In this document: in pieces, positions 1 to 7,944 of the stretch
Numbering within the stretch: position 1 is the first letter of the stretch
Layout of the letters: every line of letters starts with the position of its first letter
From: Paenibacillus rigui
GTDB taxonomy: Bacteria > Bacillota > Bacilli > Paenibacillales > NBRC-103111
Direction of reading: 5' to 3'
NCBI RefSeq assembly: GCF_002234615.1
Contig: NZ_NMQW01000020.1
Coordinates: forward strand, 1 to 64,000
Length of the DNA: 64,000 nt
Made by a program: the position numbers and the translations under genes
The notes under the pieces: model-generated
Seen by the model: only the letters and a program-made list of their open reading frames with translations
Told to the model about the DNA's origin: nothing
Databases searched by the model: none

Positions 1-53
1 CGAGATATGACCCTGTCATTTCGGCGGCAGCGGCAGATGTGTATAAGAGACAG
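1..53 (+). other. Sequencing adapter at contig end (not genomic)
   Basis: Bases 35-53 are an exact 19-base Tn5/Nextera mosaic end (AGATGTGTATAAGAGACAG). Bases 21-53 match the 33-base Nextera read-1 adapter with two mismatches, both T to G. The first 20 bases have no recognisable origin and lie outside the adapter, so they are suspect too. The biological sequence probably begins at about base 54. Any reading frame crossing this stretch is artefactual. Confidence 0.95.
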
Positions 54-113
54 GTATACAACTCTTGCTTGTTTCGTATCTAGTTTTCAAGGTACAAGTG
101 ACCTTGAATATAT

Positions 114-198
114 GCGGTTGTGGTGGAACGGCAGACACGCCATCTTGAGGGGGTGGTGTCCTATGGACGTGCAGGTTCAAATCCTGTCAACCGCACCA
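114..198 (+). tRNA. tRNA-Leu (GAG)
   Basis: This is a class II tRNA with a long variable arm. The acceptor stem GCGGTTG pairs with CAACCGC, followed by discriminator A and an encoded CCA. The anticodon stem CCATC/GGTGG closes the loop TTGAGGG, giving anticodon GAG, which reads CUU and CUC leucine codons. The T-arm GGTTCAAATCC is intact. It is the first of three clustered tRNA genes that probably share one transcript. Confidence 0.95.
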
Positions 199-208
199 TT
201 CCTTATTT

Positions 209-293
209 GCAGTCGTGGCGGAATTGGCAGACGCGCACGGTTCAGGTCCGTGTGGGCTAACCCCCCGTGGAGGTTCGAGTCCTCTCGACTGCA
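209..293 (+). tRNA. tRNA-Leu (CAG)
   Basis: The acceptor stem GCAGTCG pairs with CGACTGC and the discriminator is A. The anticodon stem CACGG/CCGTG encloses TTCAGGT, giving anticodon CAG for CUG codons. The long variable arm is typical of leucine tRNAs. Unlike its two neighbours it has no encoded CCA, so the 3' end must be added by nucleotidyltransferase. It starts 11 bases after the previous tRNA. Confidence 0.95.
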
Positions 294-302
294 TACCCAT
301 CT

Positions 303-379
303 GTTCCCTTAGCTCAGCTGGATAGAGCGTTTGACTACGAATCAAAAGGCCGGGAGTTCGAATCTCTCAGGGAACGCCA
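303..379 (+). tRNA. tRNA-Arg (ACG)
   Basis: The acceptor stem GTTCCCT pairs with AGGGAAC, followed by discriminator G and an encoded CCA. The anticodon stem TTTGA/TCAAA encloses CTACGAA, giving anticodon ACG, which is normally deaminated to ICG to read CGU, CGC and CGA. D-arm (AGCTCAGCTGGATAGAGC) and T-arm are canonical. Last gene of the tRNA cluster, with a terminator 33 bases downstream. Confidence 0.96.
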
Positions 380-411
380 CTTTCTTTCTCACTTTCTTGA
401 ATTACATAAGC

Positions 412-442
412 AAAGCCTGCGATAACGGATCGCAGGCTTTTT
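412..442 (+). terminator. Intrinsic terminator of the tRNA cluster
   Basis: A perfect 12-base stem (AAAGCCTGCGAT with ATCGCAGGCTTT) closes a 5-base loop and runs into a T tract. It follows tRNA-Arg and ends the tRNA transcript. Confidence 0.93.
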
Positions 443-630
443 CTGATTCGTCAAATGAAGCATGGGCAACCTTGCACGACTAACTGATGCCTGAGATGGC
501 TACCATGTGTTGTACATTCTTCTATGCAGCTTCATGTATAACTTTCAAAGGAGTCACGGTATGCTCGGTTACCGAAGATCGTAACCGTTCTGCAACGTAT
601 TGAATTAGTTGCATCCTAGATAAACGGCAG

Positions 631-667
631 CGTCCTAAGGAGCTTGCTGACGCAAGCTCTTAGGACG
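631..667. terminator. Long hairpin, possible terminator
   Basis: CGTCCTAAGGAGCTTGC pairs with GCAAGCTCTTAGGACG around a 4-base loop, with a single bulged G. It sits 10 bases beyond the stop codon of the small reverse-strand gene at 677-829. There is no strong T tract on either side, so it could be a Rho-independent terminator of poor quality or an mRNA-stabilising 3' hairpin. The remaining sequence between 443 and 676 shows nothing else recognisable. Confidence 0.5.
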
Positions 668-676
668 GAGTAGGTG

Positions 677-829
677 TTATTCGCTAAGCTCGTTCGTTGC
701 AGCCTGGTCCTCATTGCCTTCCAGCAAAGAAGACAGCTGTTCAACCTGCTGTTTTTCATCAGCCGTTTCTGCATTGGCTTGCGCGGCATTCAGCGCGTGT
801 TCTACAACATTTTGTTCATTGTTTGCCAT
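677..829 (-). CDS. Small acidic hypothetical protein, 50 aa
   Basis: The reading frame starts with ATG 7 bases after a near-perfect ribosome binding site (AGAGGAGGTGA on the reverse strand) and ends in TAA. The product begins MANNEQNVVEHALNAAQANA and ends in NELSE. It is soluble, Glu/Gln/Asn/Ala-rich, has no cysteine, aromatic residue or membrane segment, and is predicted helical. The excellent ribosome binding site, full-length frame and 3' hairpin argue that it is expressed. I do not recognise the family; the composition recalls small stress- or spore-associated acidic proteins, which is only a guess. Confidence 0.7.
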   Translation of the reverse strand: MANNEQNVVEHALNAAQANAETADEKQQVEQLSSLLEGNEDQAATNELSE

Positions 830-939
830 GGAAATCACCTCCTCTTATCCCTCTATACATAAGTATTCCTCTCAATGAGCAGGTACATGCATTTTTGCAG
901 AAAATGGCACTAAATTGGAAGGGATTTGTTTATTCATTT

Positions 940-1140
940 TCACTTGTTTTTTCTACATAACCTGTATTCGGAATCTGCACCGTTCCGTTCTCTAGTAGAA
1001 CCACCCCGTCCGAAGTGCCAGCGGCGTATTACGTCACTTAGTTGTTCGCGCGTAATGTCTTGTCCTTGTTTTGTCGTGCTGTTCCTTACGCTGGTTTCTA
1101 TAGGGTTACGGGCTTTTTTGTCGTTAGTTGGTGATGTCAT
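940..1140 (-). CDS. Small basic hypothetical protein, 66 aa
   Basis: ATG start with GAGGAGGG 7 bases upstream on the reverse strand, which is the main support for this gene. The product (MTSPTNDKKARNPIET...) is strongly charged, with many Arg, Lys and Asp residues. It contains the central segment GQDITREQLSDVIRRWHFG and ends in a basic tail, and has no membrane segment. It lies upstream of, and reads in the same direction as, the 50-aa gene, separated by 110 bases. The family is not recognised. A chance frame behind a good Shine-Dalgarno sequence cannot be excluded. Confidence 0.5.
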   Translation of the reverse strand: MTSPTNDKKARNPIETSVRNSTTKQGQDITREQLSDVIRRWHFGRGGSTRERNGADSEYRLCRKNK

Positions 1141-1254
1141 TCAACGCCCTCCTCTGTGACCAATGAAATATAGAGCGGCATAGCGCTTCTTTGCTCTTCT
1201 AATATCTCACAAACTTCCTGCTTTATTCACCTCGGAAATACGTAACGGAACAAA

Positions 1255-1287
1255 CAAAAAACCCAGCCATGCAGGATGGCCGGGCTC
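1255..1287 (-). terminator. Intrinsic terminator
   Basis: On the reverse strand CCCGGCCAT and ATGGCTGGG form a stem around CCTGC, followed by TTTTTTG. It ends transcription of the small membrane protein gene at 1308-1595. Confidence 0.85.
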
Positions 1288-1307
1288 AAGATAAGTACAA
1301 TGATCAG

Positions 1308-1595
1308 TTAATCAAATGAATATTGGGAGATGCCGCTAAGCCCAAATACAGCAAAAATAAGAATGAGAAATACAATATACAAGACAATAAATATCGCGGC
1401 GAGAAGTAACGAAGCCTGAGCGTAATTTTTTTTGTTTGGGTTGGTTCCGTCCCCGAAGGCCCAGACAAACAGCATAATCAAATTCACAAGTGGAATGGCA
1501 AGGACAATCAGAGTTACAATCCACTGCTTTACAGTGAGGACAGGGGCTTGATTCGTACCTTCCGGTCCTCGTATGGAGGAATAGGTCTGCTCCAT
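1308..1595 (-). CDS. Small integral membrane protein, two TM segments
   Basis: The 95-residue product has a short hydrophilic N-terminus and two strong membrane spans, at about residues 22-45 (VKQWIVTLIVLAIPLVNLIM) and 60-87. A polar loop with GDGTNPNKKNYAQA joins them. This pattern matches a widespread family of small Bacillales membrane proteins of unknown function. The ATG at MEQTYSS is preferred: GAGGTGAAAGG lies just upstream. A GTG five codons earlier (MKGIT) is possible but would overlap that ribosome binding site. A terminator follows at once, so it is a single-gene transcript. Confidence 0.85.
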   Translation of the reverse strand: MEQTYSSIRGPEGTNQAPVLTVKQWIVTLIVLAIPLVNLIMLFVWAFGDGTNPNKKNYAQASLLLAAIFIVLYIVFLILIFAVFGLSGISQYSFD

Positions 1596-1774
1596 GGTTA
1601 TGCCTTTCACCTCTTTTCTAATTTCAATTTAAATGTTTATGTTTATTAAACTCCTTGTGGGTTTGTAAGCTTTATAGGACAATATATGGGATTCATTGCT
1701 AAGAGAAGGAGGAAAACCCATCCTCGTGAAGAAGATAATTATTTATATAGAAAATATGGATGCGAGGGACAATC

Positions 1775-3985
1775 ATGGTTGAGCCAAGAACCGACTTTCA
1801 CAATAGTTCCCCTGGTAATGAAGCATTTATGTCAAGCGCATCTACGGGGCAAATGGAGAAGTTATATCAGAATGCGTTTGAATATGCTGCTGTAGGTATG
1901 GCCCTCATCGATTTGGAGGGTGCTTGGATCAAGGTGAATTCCGCTTTATGCCGTATAGTCGGTTATACAGAGTGTGAGTTAGTCAATACACCATTAAACA
2001 AATTAATTCATCGACAGGATTTACTATACTTAAGAAGAACTCAAAGCAAGCTGATAAGCAGCCGTTGTGATATGTATAATAAAGAAATACGATGCTACCA
2101 TAAGCAGGGGCATATCGTATGGACCTTGATCTCCGTATCTATTGTAAGGGATGATCAGGGAGCACCTCCCATCATCGTCGCTCAAATTCAAGATATTAGT
2201 GAGCGGAAGCAGTTAGAACAAAAATTCAGTTCTTTGATCGAATATAACCCTGCAGGTATCATTTCACTTGACATGAATGGCAAGATAAATGGGCTGAATG
2301 AGGCGATGGAGCAAATCATCGGATACAAGTCTACTGAACTGATGCAGCGGCCCTTGAAAACGATTATTGCAGGTGAACCGGAGCACCTTCATATATTTCA
2401 GCATGCAACGGATGACAAAGAGCAGTACAACCATGATATCACCGTGGTTCACAAGGAAGGACATCTGATTCAGCTGGGAGCCAAGGATGTTCCTATTATT
2501 GTAGACGGTATTATTGTTGGGTTCTATATTATAGCTAGAGATATTACGGAGCAGAAGAAGACGCAGGAAAAGCTCGGAATCATTCAACAAGACCTACGGG
2601 ACGTCGTGTCGAAGCAGCAAGGAATGACGTATAAGTTCAAAAAAGTGGGTGACCAGTTCATTCATACGTTATGTGACGGGGAATTGGTCTATCGTTTGGG
2701 CTATAATCCTGAGCAAATTGTAGGTAAGCACTTAAAAGAAATCACAAAGGATTTGGAGATTATGGAAGCGATTGAGGCTTGTTATGAAAAAGCATGGCAA
2801 GGAGACGAAACTGTAACCTATGAAGGGCAAAAAGGGGATATTACCTATCTTATTTATATGAAGCCTGTCAAAAGGAATGGGGAAGTCGTTGAGGTCATTT
2901 CATCATGCGTAGATATCTCCGAAAGAAAGAGAACTGAAGAAGCCCTTAGAGCGACCAAGGAAATGCTGGAGTCCTTTATCAATAACATTCCGGATGCAAT
3001 AGATGTTGTGGATATGGATGGGCATTTGCTGCGGGTCAACCGTGCTTTTGAGAAAATATACGGATACTCTGAACAGGAGGTTATGGTAAATCCGCTGTTG
3101 ACCACACCGGAAGACAAGATGGATGAAAGAGAATTTTTGCTGCGAAGACTACGGGCGGGCATAATCATTGAAAACTATGAAACGACTCGAATTAAAAAAG
3201 ATGGCAGTATCCTGTACATTTCAATGACATTATCCCCCATCAAAGATGCAGTGGGTGACATCATTGCATTTGCCGCAATCACGAAGGATATTACTGAGCG
3301 GAAAAAGACGGAAGAATTGCTGCGTAAATCGGACAGACTTTCGGTTGTTGGCCAGTTAGCCGCAGGTTTGGCGCATGAAATCAGAAATCCTTTAACGTCT
3401 CTTAAGGGCTTTTTACAATTAATGCAAGCGGGAGTGCCTTCACAGGAACGATATTATGAAATCATGATCTCAGAGCTGGATCGCATTAACTTTATTGTGA
3501 GTGAATTTCTGATCATTGCCAAGCCTCAAGTTACCCATTATGAAGAAAAATCTTTGCATAAGATTCTGGATACGGTCATTCAATTGATTGAACCTGAGGC
3601 CAATATGAAAAACGTTCAAATGAAGGTCTGTATGAGCTTGGAACCCATCGTTGTAAGCTGTTCAGAAATCCAGATGAAGCAAGTGTTCATCAATCTGTTG
3701 AAAAATGCAATTGAAGCTATGCCTCACGGCGGGTTTGTCCAAATCGAGGTGTTAAAAGGTCCAACAGACGTTACGATTCGTATAGTTGATACCGGGACAG
3801 GCATACCGGAGGAACGTCTTACGCATTTAGGGGAGCCTTTTTACACAACGAAAGAGAAGGGGACGGGGCTCGGTCTGATGATGTGTTATAAAATCATTGA
3901 ATCGCATCAAGGCAAGATCGAAATCAGAAGCAGGCTGCATGAAGGAACTACTGTGGATATTATCCTGCCTTTTATTGTGAAGTAA
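1775..3985 (+). CDS. Cytoplasmic multi-PAS sensor histidine kinase
   Basis: The 736-residue protein has no membrane segment or signal peptide. Four PAS-type repeats occupy roughly residues 27-150, 150-270, 285-395 and 390-510, several ending in the DITERKK-type linker. A HisKA domain follows with the phosphoacceptor His534 in LAAGLAHEIRNPLTSLKG. The HATPase_c domain has N box (INLLKNAIEAMP), G1 (DTGTGIP) and G2 (GTGLGL). The architecture resembles the phosphorelay kinases KinA and KinE that feed Spo0F in Bacillus, and no response regulator is adjacent, so a sporulation or redox/energy input is plausible. The ATG at 1775 follows GCGAGGG; a frame-open ATG 15 bases earlier lacks a ribosome binding site. 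Confidence 0.93.
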   Translation: MVEPRTDFHNSSPGNEAFMSSASTGQMEKLYQNAFEYAAVGMALIDLEGAWIKVNSALCRIVGYTECELVNTPLNKLIHRQDLLYLRRTQSKLISSRCDMYNKEIRCYHKQGHIVWTLISVSIVRDDQGAPPIIVAQIQDISERKQLEQKFSSLIEYNPAGIISLDMNGKINGLNEAMEQIIGYKSTELMQRPLKTIIAGEPEHLHIFQHATDDKEQYNHDITVVHKEGHLIQLGAKDVPIIVDGIIVGFYIIARDITEQKKTQEKLGIIQQDLRDVVSKQQGMTYKFKKVGDQFIHTLCDGELVYRLGYNPEQIVGKHLKEITKDLEIMEAIEACYEKAWQGDETVTYEGQKGDITYLIYMKPVKRNGEVVEVISSCVDISERKRTEEALRATKEMLESFINNIPDAIDVVDMDGHLLRVNRAFEKIYGYSEQEVMVNPLLTTPEDKMDEREFLLRRLRAGIIIENYETTRIKKDGSILYISMTLSPIKDAVGDIIAFAAITKDITERKKTEELLRKSDRLSVVGQLAAGLAHEIRNPLTSLKGFLQLMQAGVPSQERYYEIMISELDRINFIVSEFLIIAKPQVTHYEEKSLHKILDTVIQLIEPEANMKNVQMKVCMSLEPIVVSCSEIQMKQVFINLLKNAIEAMPHGGFVQIEVLKGPTDVTIRIVDTGTGIPEERLTHLGEPFYTTKEKGTGLGLMMCYKIIESHQGKIEIRSRLHEGTTVDIILPFIVK

Positions 3986-4799
3986 AATAACTGCTATGTA
4001 GAAGTGTGAATCCATATGATGAAGCATAAATCACGAGGAAAATCTGGGTTGAATGTCTACAGGATGACTTTATTGGTTGTGGGGAAATAGGGGGATTACG
4101 ACTTTTAAAAAATAGAGGAAGAGCTCAATGCCCAGCTAAAAGCAATCATGGATGCCAAGGGCAACACGTTATCCCAGGTCCTATAGGTTGGCTGCTGCAC
4201 AAGCCGGCGTTAACCACAGCACAGCTATCGTAGGGTCTTGGGATCCAACATATGAGAGAAAATGTGGAGTTGGTGAATATCGAGCTGACTTCAGAGCTCT
4301 TCTCATCTATTTATAGAGTATCATTTCTACTTGCAACCTTGCTGCCTTAATCAAACTAAATGTGTTCTAAAACAATGAAAGCCCTACCTCTCTTTCATCC
4401 TTGCGGCTCCGATGACCGCGCCAGTGTGAATCAGTAAACACGACAACAAATTCTTTTGGGTTCATGGGAATTTGAGTAGTTCTCAATGGATGGAGGAGTT
4501 TATAAAGTAAACCGGGGCAACACATGAATGAGGTTGCTTGCAAAAGTTCCTTTGATACATTAAATCATCATACCATAAATAAGTGAAGGATGCAATAGTA
4601 TTCGTCGTGGTTATGGGAACAATGTTGTTTGATCAAACCGTTTCGTATAAGCTATGATAAATTTAATTGAACTGAGGTTGCGTGTTATCTTTCAATAGAG
4701 CATGAGCCAAGAGAAGGGACTCTATTTATAACAAATAGAGCTCTTTTCTTGGCTCTTTTTTGTATATACTATACTTAGTACATGATTGAGGTGAATCCG
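3986..4799. other. Gene-poor decayed stretch
   Basis: No intact gene is visible over about 800 bases. Around 4100-4321 short broken coding traces remain in two frames: EELNAQLKAIMDAKGNTLSQVL ends in a stop, and another frame reads LAAAQAGVNHSTAIVGSWDP, which has the look of a helix-turn-helix segment. They are too short and damaged to assign. The rest is AT-rich with many stops on both strands. It leads into the hairpin at 4704 and the glcT remnant, so the whole interval looks like an area of gene decay. Confidence 0.5.
4704..4761 (+). terminator. Long intrinsic terminator upstream of glcT remnant
   Basis: GAGCCAAGA and CTCTATTT pair with AAATAGAG and TTCTTGGCTC in a long, slightly bulged stem, followed by TTTTTT. 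It precedes the first glcT codon by about 40 bases. It may be an attenuator of the former glcT transcript or simply the terminator of whatever lay upstream. Confidence 0.8.
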
Positions 4800-5183
4800 A
4801 TGCAGGAAGCTGGCCTTCGTATCGAAAGAGTAATCAGTAACAACGTTGTGTTAGTGAAGGAGCAGGGCTAGGAAAAAGAGTATGTTCTGTTGGGCAAAGG
4901 GATTGGCTTTACCTCCAAAGCGACCGGTCTCATCGATGCTAAAGATCCGAGAATCGAAAAGCGGTTCCGATTGGACGACCGGGACCAGATGAGTCATTAT
5001 CAATCGATACTGGAGGATATTGATCCGCAAGTCATTCATATTCCCGAACAGATTATTGAGCAAATCCGCAGTGGCTTTACGGCGCCGATAAATAACAAGG
5101 CGTATTTTGTTCTGCCGAGCCATACTCAGTTTGCGATTCATCGCTTGAAAAACAGGATGGAGATTAGTAACCCGTTTCTGTAG
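4800..5183 (+). pseudogene. glcT: Remnant of GlcT-type antiterminator (CAT domain and start of PRD1)
   Basis: The ATG begins a frame reading MQEAGLRIERVISNNVVLVK, interrupted by an in-frame TAG at codon 24, and continuing LLGKGIGFTSKATG. The GKGIGF motif and layout are those of the RNA-binding CAT domain of BglG/LicT/GlcT antiterminators. The following segment, which ends in MEISNPFL, matches the first part of PRD1 and resembles GlcT more than LicT. It then stops at TAG, so most of PRD1 and all of PRD2 are gone. A product could not be a regulated antiterminator. The next frame is a glucose EIIB piece, which confirms the glcT assignment by context. Confidence 0.8.
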
Positions 5184-5385
5184 AAGCAAAGCGGAAAAGG
5201 TGTTGGAGTCGATCGGAGGCTCCGGTAATGTGCATGGTATAGATGCCTGCATTACAAGATTGCGTCTTGTAGTGAAGGATGACCAGGCCATTGACGATAA
5301 AGCGCTCAAGGAGCTGGGTGCTGCCGGCGTCATGCGTATGGGGCAGGGAGCGGTTTTCAGGTTATCTTCCCAGTCAGAGCAATGA
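5182..5385 (+). pseudogene. ptsG: 3' remnant of glucose PTS EIICB gene (EIIB domain)
   Basis: Directly after the glcT stop, in another frame, comes AEKVLESIGGSGNVHGIDACITRLRLVV, followed by LKELGAAGVMRMGQGAVFRL and TGA. This is the EIIB domain of glucose-family PTS permeases, including the phosphorylated Cys in DACITRLR. The EIIC membrane domain and the gene start are absent. It is what would be left if one deletion removed the 3' part of glcT and the 5' four-fifths of ptsG. The EIIB fold itself is nearly complete, but no ribosome binding site or good start is visible. Confidence 0.82.
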
Positions 5386-5512
5386 AAGGATACGCTCCTC
5401 AAGCTGATGCACCGAACAGATATATAATTTGTATGGTTGAGACTTCTATCGTGTTTTGATAATTGCATCAAATGGGTAAAATACGTTGGACTTGAAAAGG
5501 GAGGTGCTTGGC

Positions 5513-6898
5513 GTGAGTTATAGAATTGAAAGGGACACTATGGGGGAGATTCAGGTTCCAGCCGATAAGCTGTGGGGGGCGCAAACCCAACGCAGCAGCG
5601 AAAATTTCAAAATCGGCGGTGAACGGATGCCGCTGGAGGTCATTCGTACGTTTGCGACATTGAAAAAATCGGCCGCTCTTGTGAACAGCAAGCTGGGCAA
5701 GCTGGACAGAGAGAAGGCGGAGGCGATCGTTCTGGCAGCAGACGAGATTCTGGAAGGGCGCTGGGATGACCATTTTCCGTTGGTCGTATGGCAGACGGGT
5801 TCCGGGACGCAATCGAATATGAACGTAAACGAAGTGATTGCCCATCGGGGAAACCAGCTGCTGGAGCAGCGGGGAAGTACTGCCCGTATTCATCCCAATG
5901 ATGATGTGAATCACTCGCAAAGCTCGAATGATACGTTCCCAACTGCTTTACATATTGCCGGCGTGCTGGCTGTGGAGAATCAACTGCTTCCGGCGATAAC
6001 CAAGCTGAAAGAGACATTGAAGCGGAAAATGGAAGATTTTGCGGACATTGTCAAAATCGGCCGAACGCACCTTCAGGATGCGACGCCGCTTACGCTGGGG
6101 CAAGAAATTAGCGGCTGGTGGGCAATGCTTGAGCATACACAGAAAATGATTGAGAACAGCGTACATACGATGAAAGAGCTGGCTATCGGCGGCACCGCTG
6201 TAGGAACCGGGCTGAATGCCGATCCGCGCTTCGGAGACTTGGTCGCTGAAGAAATCAGCCGGGAAACTGGTAAAACCTTCATCTCTGCTGCGAACAAATT
6301 CCATGCACTGACGAGCCACGACCAATTGGTATTCGTGCACGGGGCGCTGAAGGCTTTGGCAGCGGATTTAATGAAGATAGCCAACGATGTCCGGTGGCTG
6401 GCCAGCGGGCCCCGTTGCGGAATTGGCGAGCTCACGATTCCGGAGAATGAGCCGGGCAGCTCGATCATGCCGGGGAAAGTGAATCCGACGCAAAGCGAGG
6501 CCATGACCATGGTCGTCTGTCAGGTGATGGGGAATGACGCCGTCATCGGTTTTGCGGCAAGCCAAGGCAATTTTGAGCTGAACGTCTTCAAGCCGGTGCT
6601 TATTCATAATTTCCTTCAATCGTGCAGGCTGTTGTCGGATGCGATTCATTCGTTCCATGATCACTGCGCCATAGGCATTGAACCGAACCGGGAAGTTATT
6701 GCCCGTTACTTACAGCAATCCCTGATGCTGGTCACAGCCTTAAACCCGCATATTGGCTACGAGAAAGCTGCTAAAATTGCCAAGCAAGCCCATAAAGAAG
6801 GGCTTTCGCTTAAGGAAGCGGCGGTGCGCAGCGGATTTTTGACCGAAGAGCAGTTTGATGCTTACGTCCGTCCCGAACAAATGATCGGGCCTAAATAA
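5513..6898 (+). CDS. fumC: Fumarate hydratase, class II
   Basis: This TCA-cycle enzyme interconverts fumarate and malate in the cytosol as a homotetramer. The 461-residue product shows the class II hallmarks: [14 protein letters not shown], the substrate-binding [16 protein letters not shown], and the signature [16 protein letters not shown] near residue 320. Length fits the family. The GTG start follows GGGAGGTG and gives the N-terminus [20 protein letters not shown], which aligns with the CitG N-terminus of Bacillus; a TTG 27 bases earlier is less likely. It stands alone downstream of the decayed PTS locus, with a NUDIX gene 71 bases on. Confidence 0.97.
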   Translation: MSYRIERDTMGEIQVPADKLWGAQTQRSSENFKIGGERMPLEVIRTFATLKKSAALVNSKLGKLDREKAEAIVLAADEILEGRWDDHFPLVVWQTGSGTQSNMNVNEVIAHRGNQLLEQRGSTARIHPNDDVNHSQSSNDTFPTALHIAGVLAVENQLLPAITKLKETLKRKMEDFADIVKIGRTHLQDATPLTLGQEISGWWAMLEHTQKMIENSVHTMKELAIGGTAVGTGLNADPRFGDLVAEEISRETGKTFISAANKFHALTSHDQLVFVHGALKALAADLMKIANDVRWLASGPRCGIGELTIPENEPGSSIMPGKVNPTQSEAMTMVVCQVMGNDAVIGFAASQGNFELNVFKPVLIHNFLQSCRLLSDAIHSFHDHCAIGIEPNREVIARYLQQSLMLVTALNPHIGYEKAAKIAKQAHKEGLSLKEAAVRSGFLTEEQFDAYVRPEQMIGPK

Positions 6899-6969
6899 GT
6901 TAACCGTCGACCCGAATGATTTGGTAAAATAAGCTTATCATTCGGATAGACAAGGAGCATAGTAGGAAA

Positions 6970-7635
6970 ATGAATAAACAGCAGGAACTGTTCGATATTT
7001 TCGATGCGCAGATGAACCCGATCGGAATTGCGCCGCGTCATGAGGTTCATCGGAAAGGCTATTGGCACCAAACGTTTCAATGCTGGATTGTAAGCTCATT
7101 TGCAGATGAGACTGCTATCGGTCCGGACTCAAGTAAACCGGCACTGTTGTTTCAGATGCGGCATCCGGATAAGGATACGTTTCCCGGCTTGCTTGATATT
7201 TCCTGTGCAGGGCATTTGCTCGCAGGAGAACAGGTGGAGGATGGGCTTCGGGAGCTGGTTGAGGAGCTTGGGGTTGAGGTGGTCTTCGAGCAGCTGCTGC
7301 CTTGCGGGAGCTACCGGGAGGAACAGTACATTTCGCCGAATCTGATAGACCGGGAGCTCTGCCATGTCTTTATACTTCCCAGGGAGCAGGCGTTGAAGGA
7401 TTACAGGCTTCAAGAGGATGAAGTAACTGGACTTTATCGAATCGGTTTGGCTGATGTACGCCTGCTGGCGCAAGGAAAAGCGGAACACATTGTGGCGGAA
7501 GGTGTCGAGACTGATGCCGAAGGGAAGCTGGTTCCTGTCAGGCGAACATTTGGCCAAGCGGATTTTGTACCTCATGCGCCAAGCTACTATGAGCTGGTTC
7601 TAAAAGGCGCTGAACGGCTTTTTTTTAAAGAATAG
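6970..7635 (+). CDS. NUDIX hydrolase, IPP-isomerase-like subgroup
   Basis: The 221-residue protein opens MNKQQELFDIFDAQMNPIG, typical of the YfcD/IDI-like NUDIX group. It carries a Nudix box, GHLLAGEQVEDGLRELVEELG, that supplies the metal-binding glutamates. The box is one residue shorter than the textbook spacing, as in other members of this subgroup as I recall it. Such enzymes hydrolyse nucleoside-diphosphate-linked substrates; the substrate here is unknown. Despite the similarity in layout, I see no basis to call it an isopentenyl diphosphate isomerase. AAGGAG lies upstream of the ATG. It precedes the serS promoter and T-box, so it is not part of that transcript. Confidence 0.85.
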   Translation: MNKQQELFDIFDAQMNPIGIAPRHEVHRKGYWHQTFQCWIVSSFADETAIGPDSSKPALLFQMRHPDKDTFPGLLDISCAGHLLAGEQVEDGLRELVEELGVEVVFEQLLPCGSYREEQYISPNLIDRELCHVFILPREQALKDYRLQEDEVTGLYRIGLADVRLLAQGKAEHIVAEGVETDAEGKLVPVRRTFGQADFVPHAPSYYELVLKGAERLFFKE

Positions 7636-7658
7636 GTCATAGCTTAGCAAAAGGCATA

Positions 7659-7687
7659 TTGATTTCAGCCTGAATATCGGCTATAAT
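7659..7687 (+). promoter_or_regulatory. SigA promoter of serS
   Basis: TTGATT and TATAAT are separated by exactly 17 bases. Transcription would start near 7694 and enter the T-box leader, which gives this assignment strong context. Confidence 0.8.
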
Positions 7688-7693
7688 CATTCA

Positions 7694-7916
7694 AAATTGT
7701 ATCATTTCAGCATCAGGCCAATGATGAGAATCCAACTCGGAGGCGTTTTCGTCAAGAGTCCTTCATGCAGCTGATCCGGCTGCCGTGTACTCCTAAGTTA
7801 ACCGGGCCCGCCCGTTATTGCGGAACCAAGAGGATCGATCATCTAATGATGTTCGGTCAAGTAGGGTGGCACCGCGAGAAAACGCTCCTCGTCCCATACG
7901 GACCAGGGCGTTTTTT
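7694..7916 (+). promoter_or_regulatory. T-box riboswitch controlling serS
   Basis: The leader carries the conserved T-box sequence AGGGTGGCACCGCG at 7863-7876. Just after it comes a terminator (AAACGC...TCC with GGA...GCGTTTTTT, 7879-7916). Uncharged tRNA-Ser should pair with the antiterminator bulge and allow read-through into serS. Stem I occupies roughly 7720-7805. I could not place the specifier codon with confidence: a UCC triplet occurs on both arms of stem I but can be drawn paired. The amino-acid specificity is inferred from the downstream gene. Confidence 0.92.
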
Positions 7917-7944
7917 GTATTTTTTAACAAAGGAGCGCGGTAGG

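Noticed and set aside
7-312. 101-codon frame across the contig start and the two leucine tRNA genes
   Set aside because: It begins in adapter sequence and runs through two complete tRNA genes; no ribosome binding site.
7720-7805. Assigning a definite specifier codon in the serS T-box
   Set aside because: UCC occurs on both arms of stem I but can be drawn base-paired; the fold cannot be settled by eye, so specificity is taken only from the gene.
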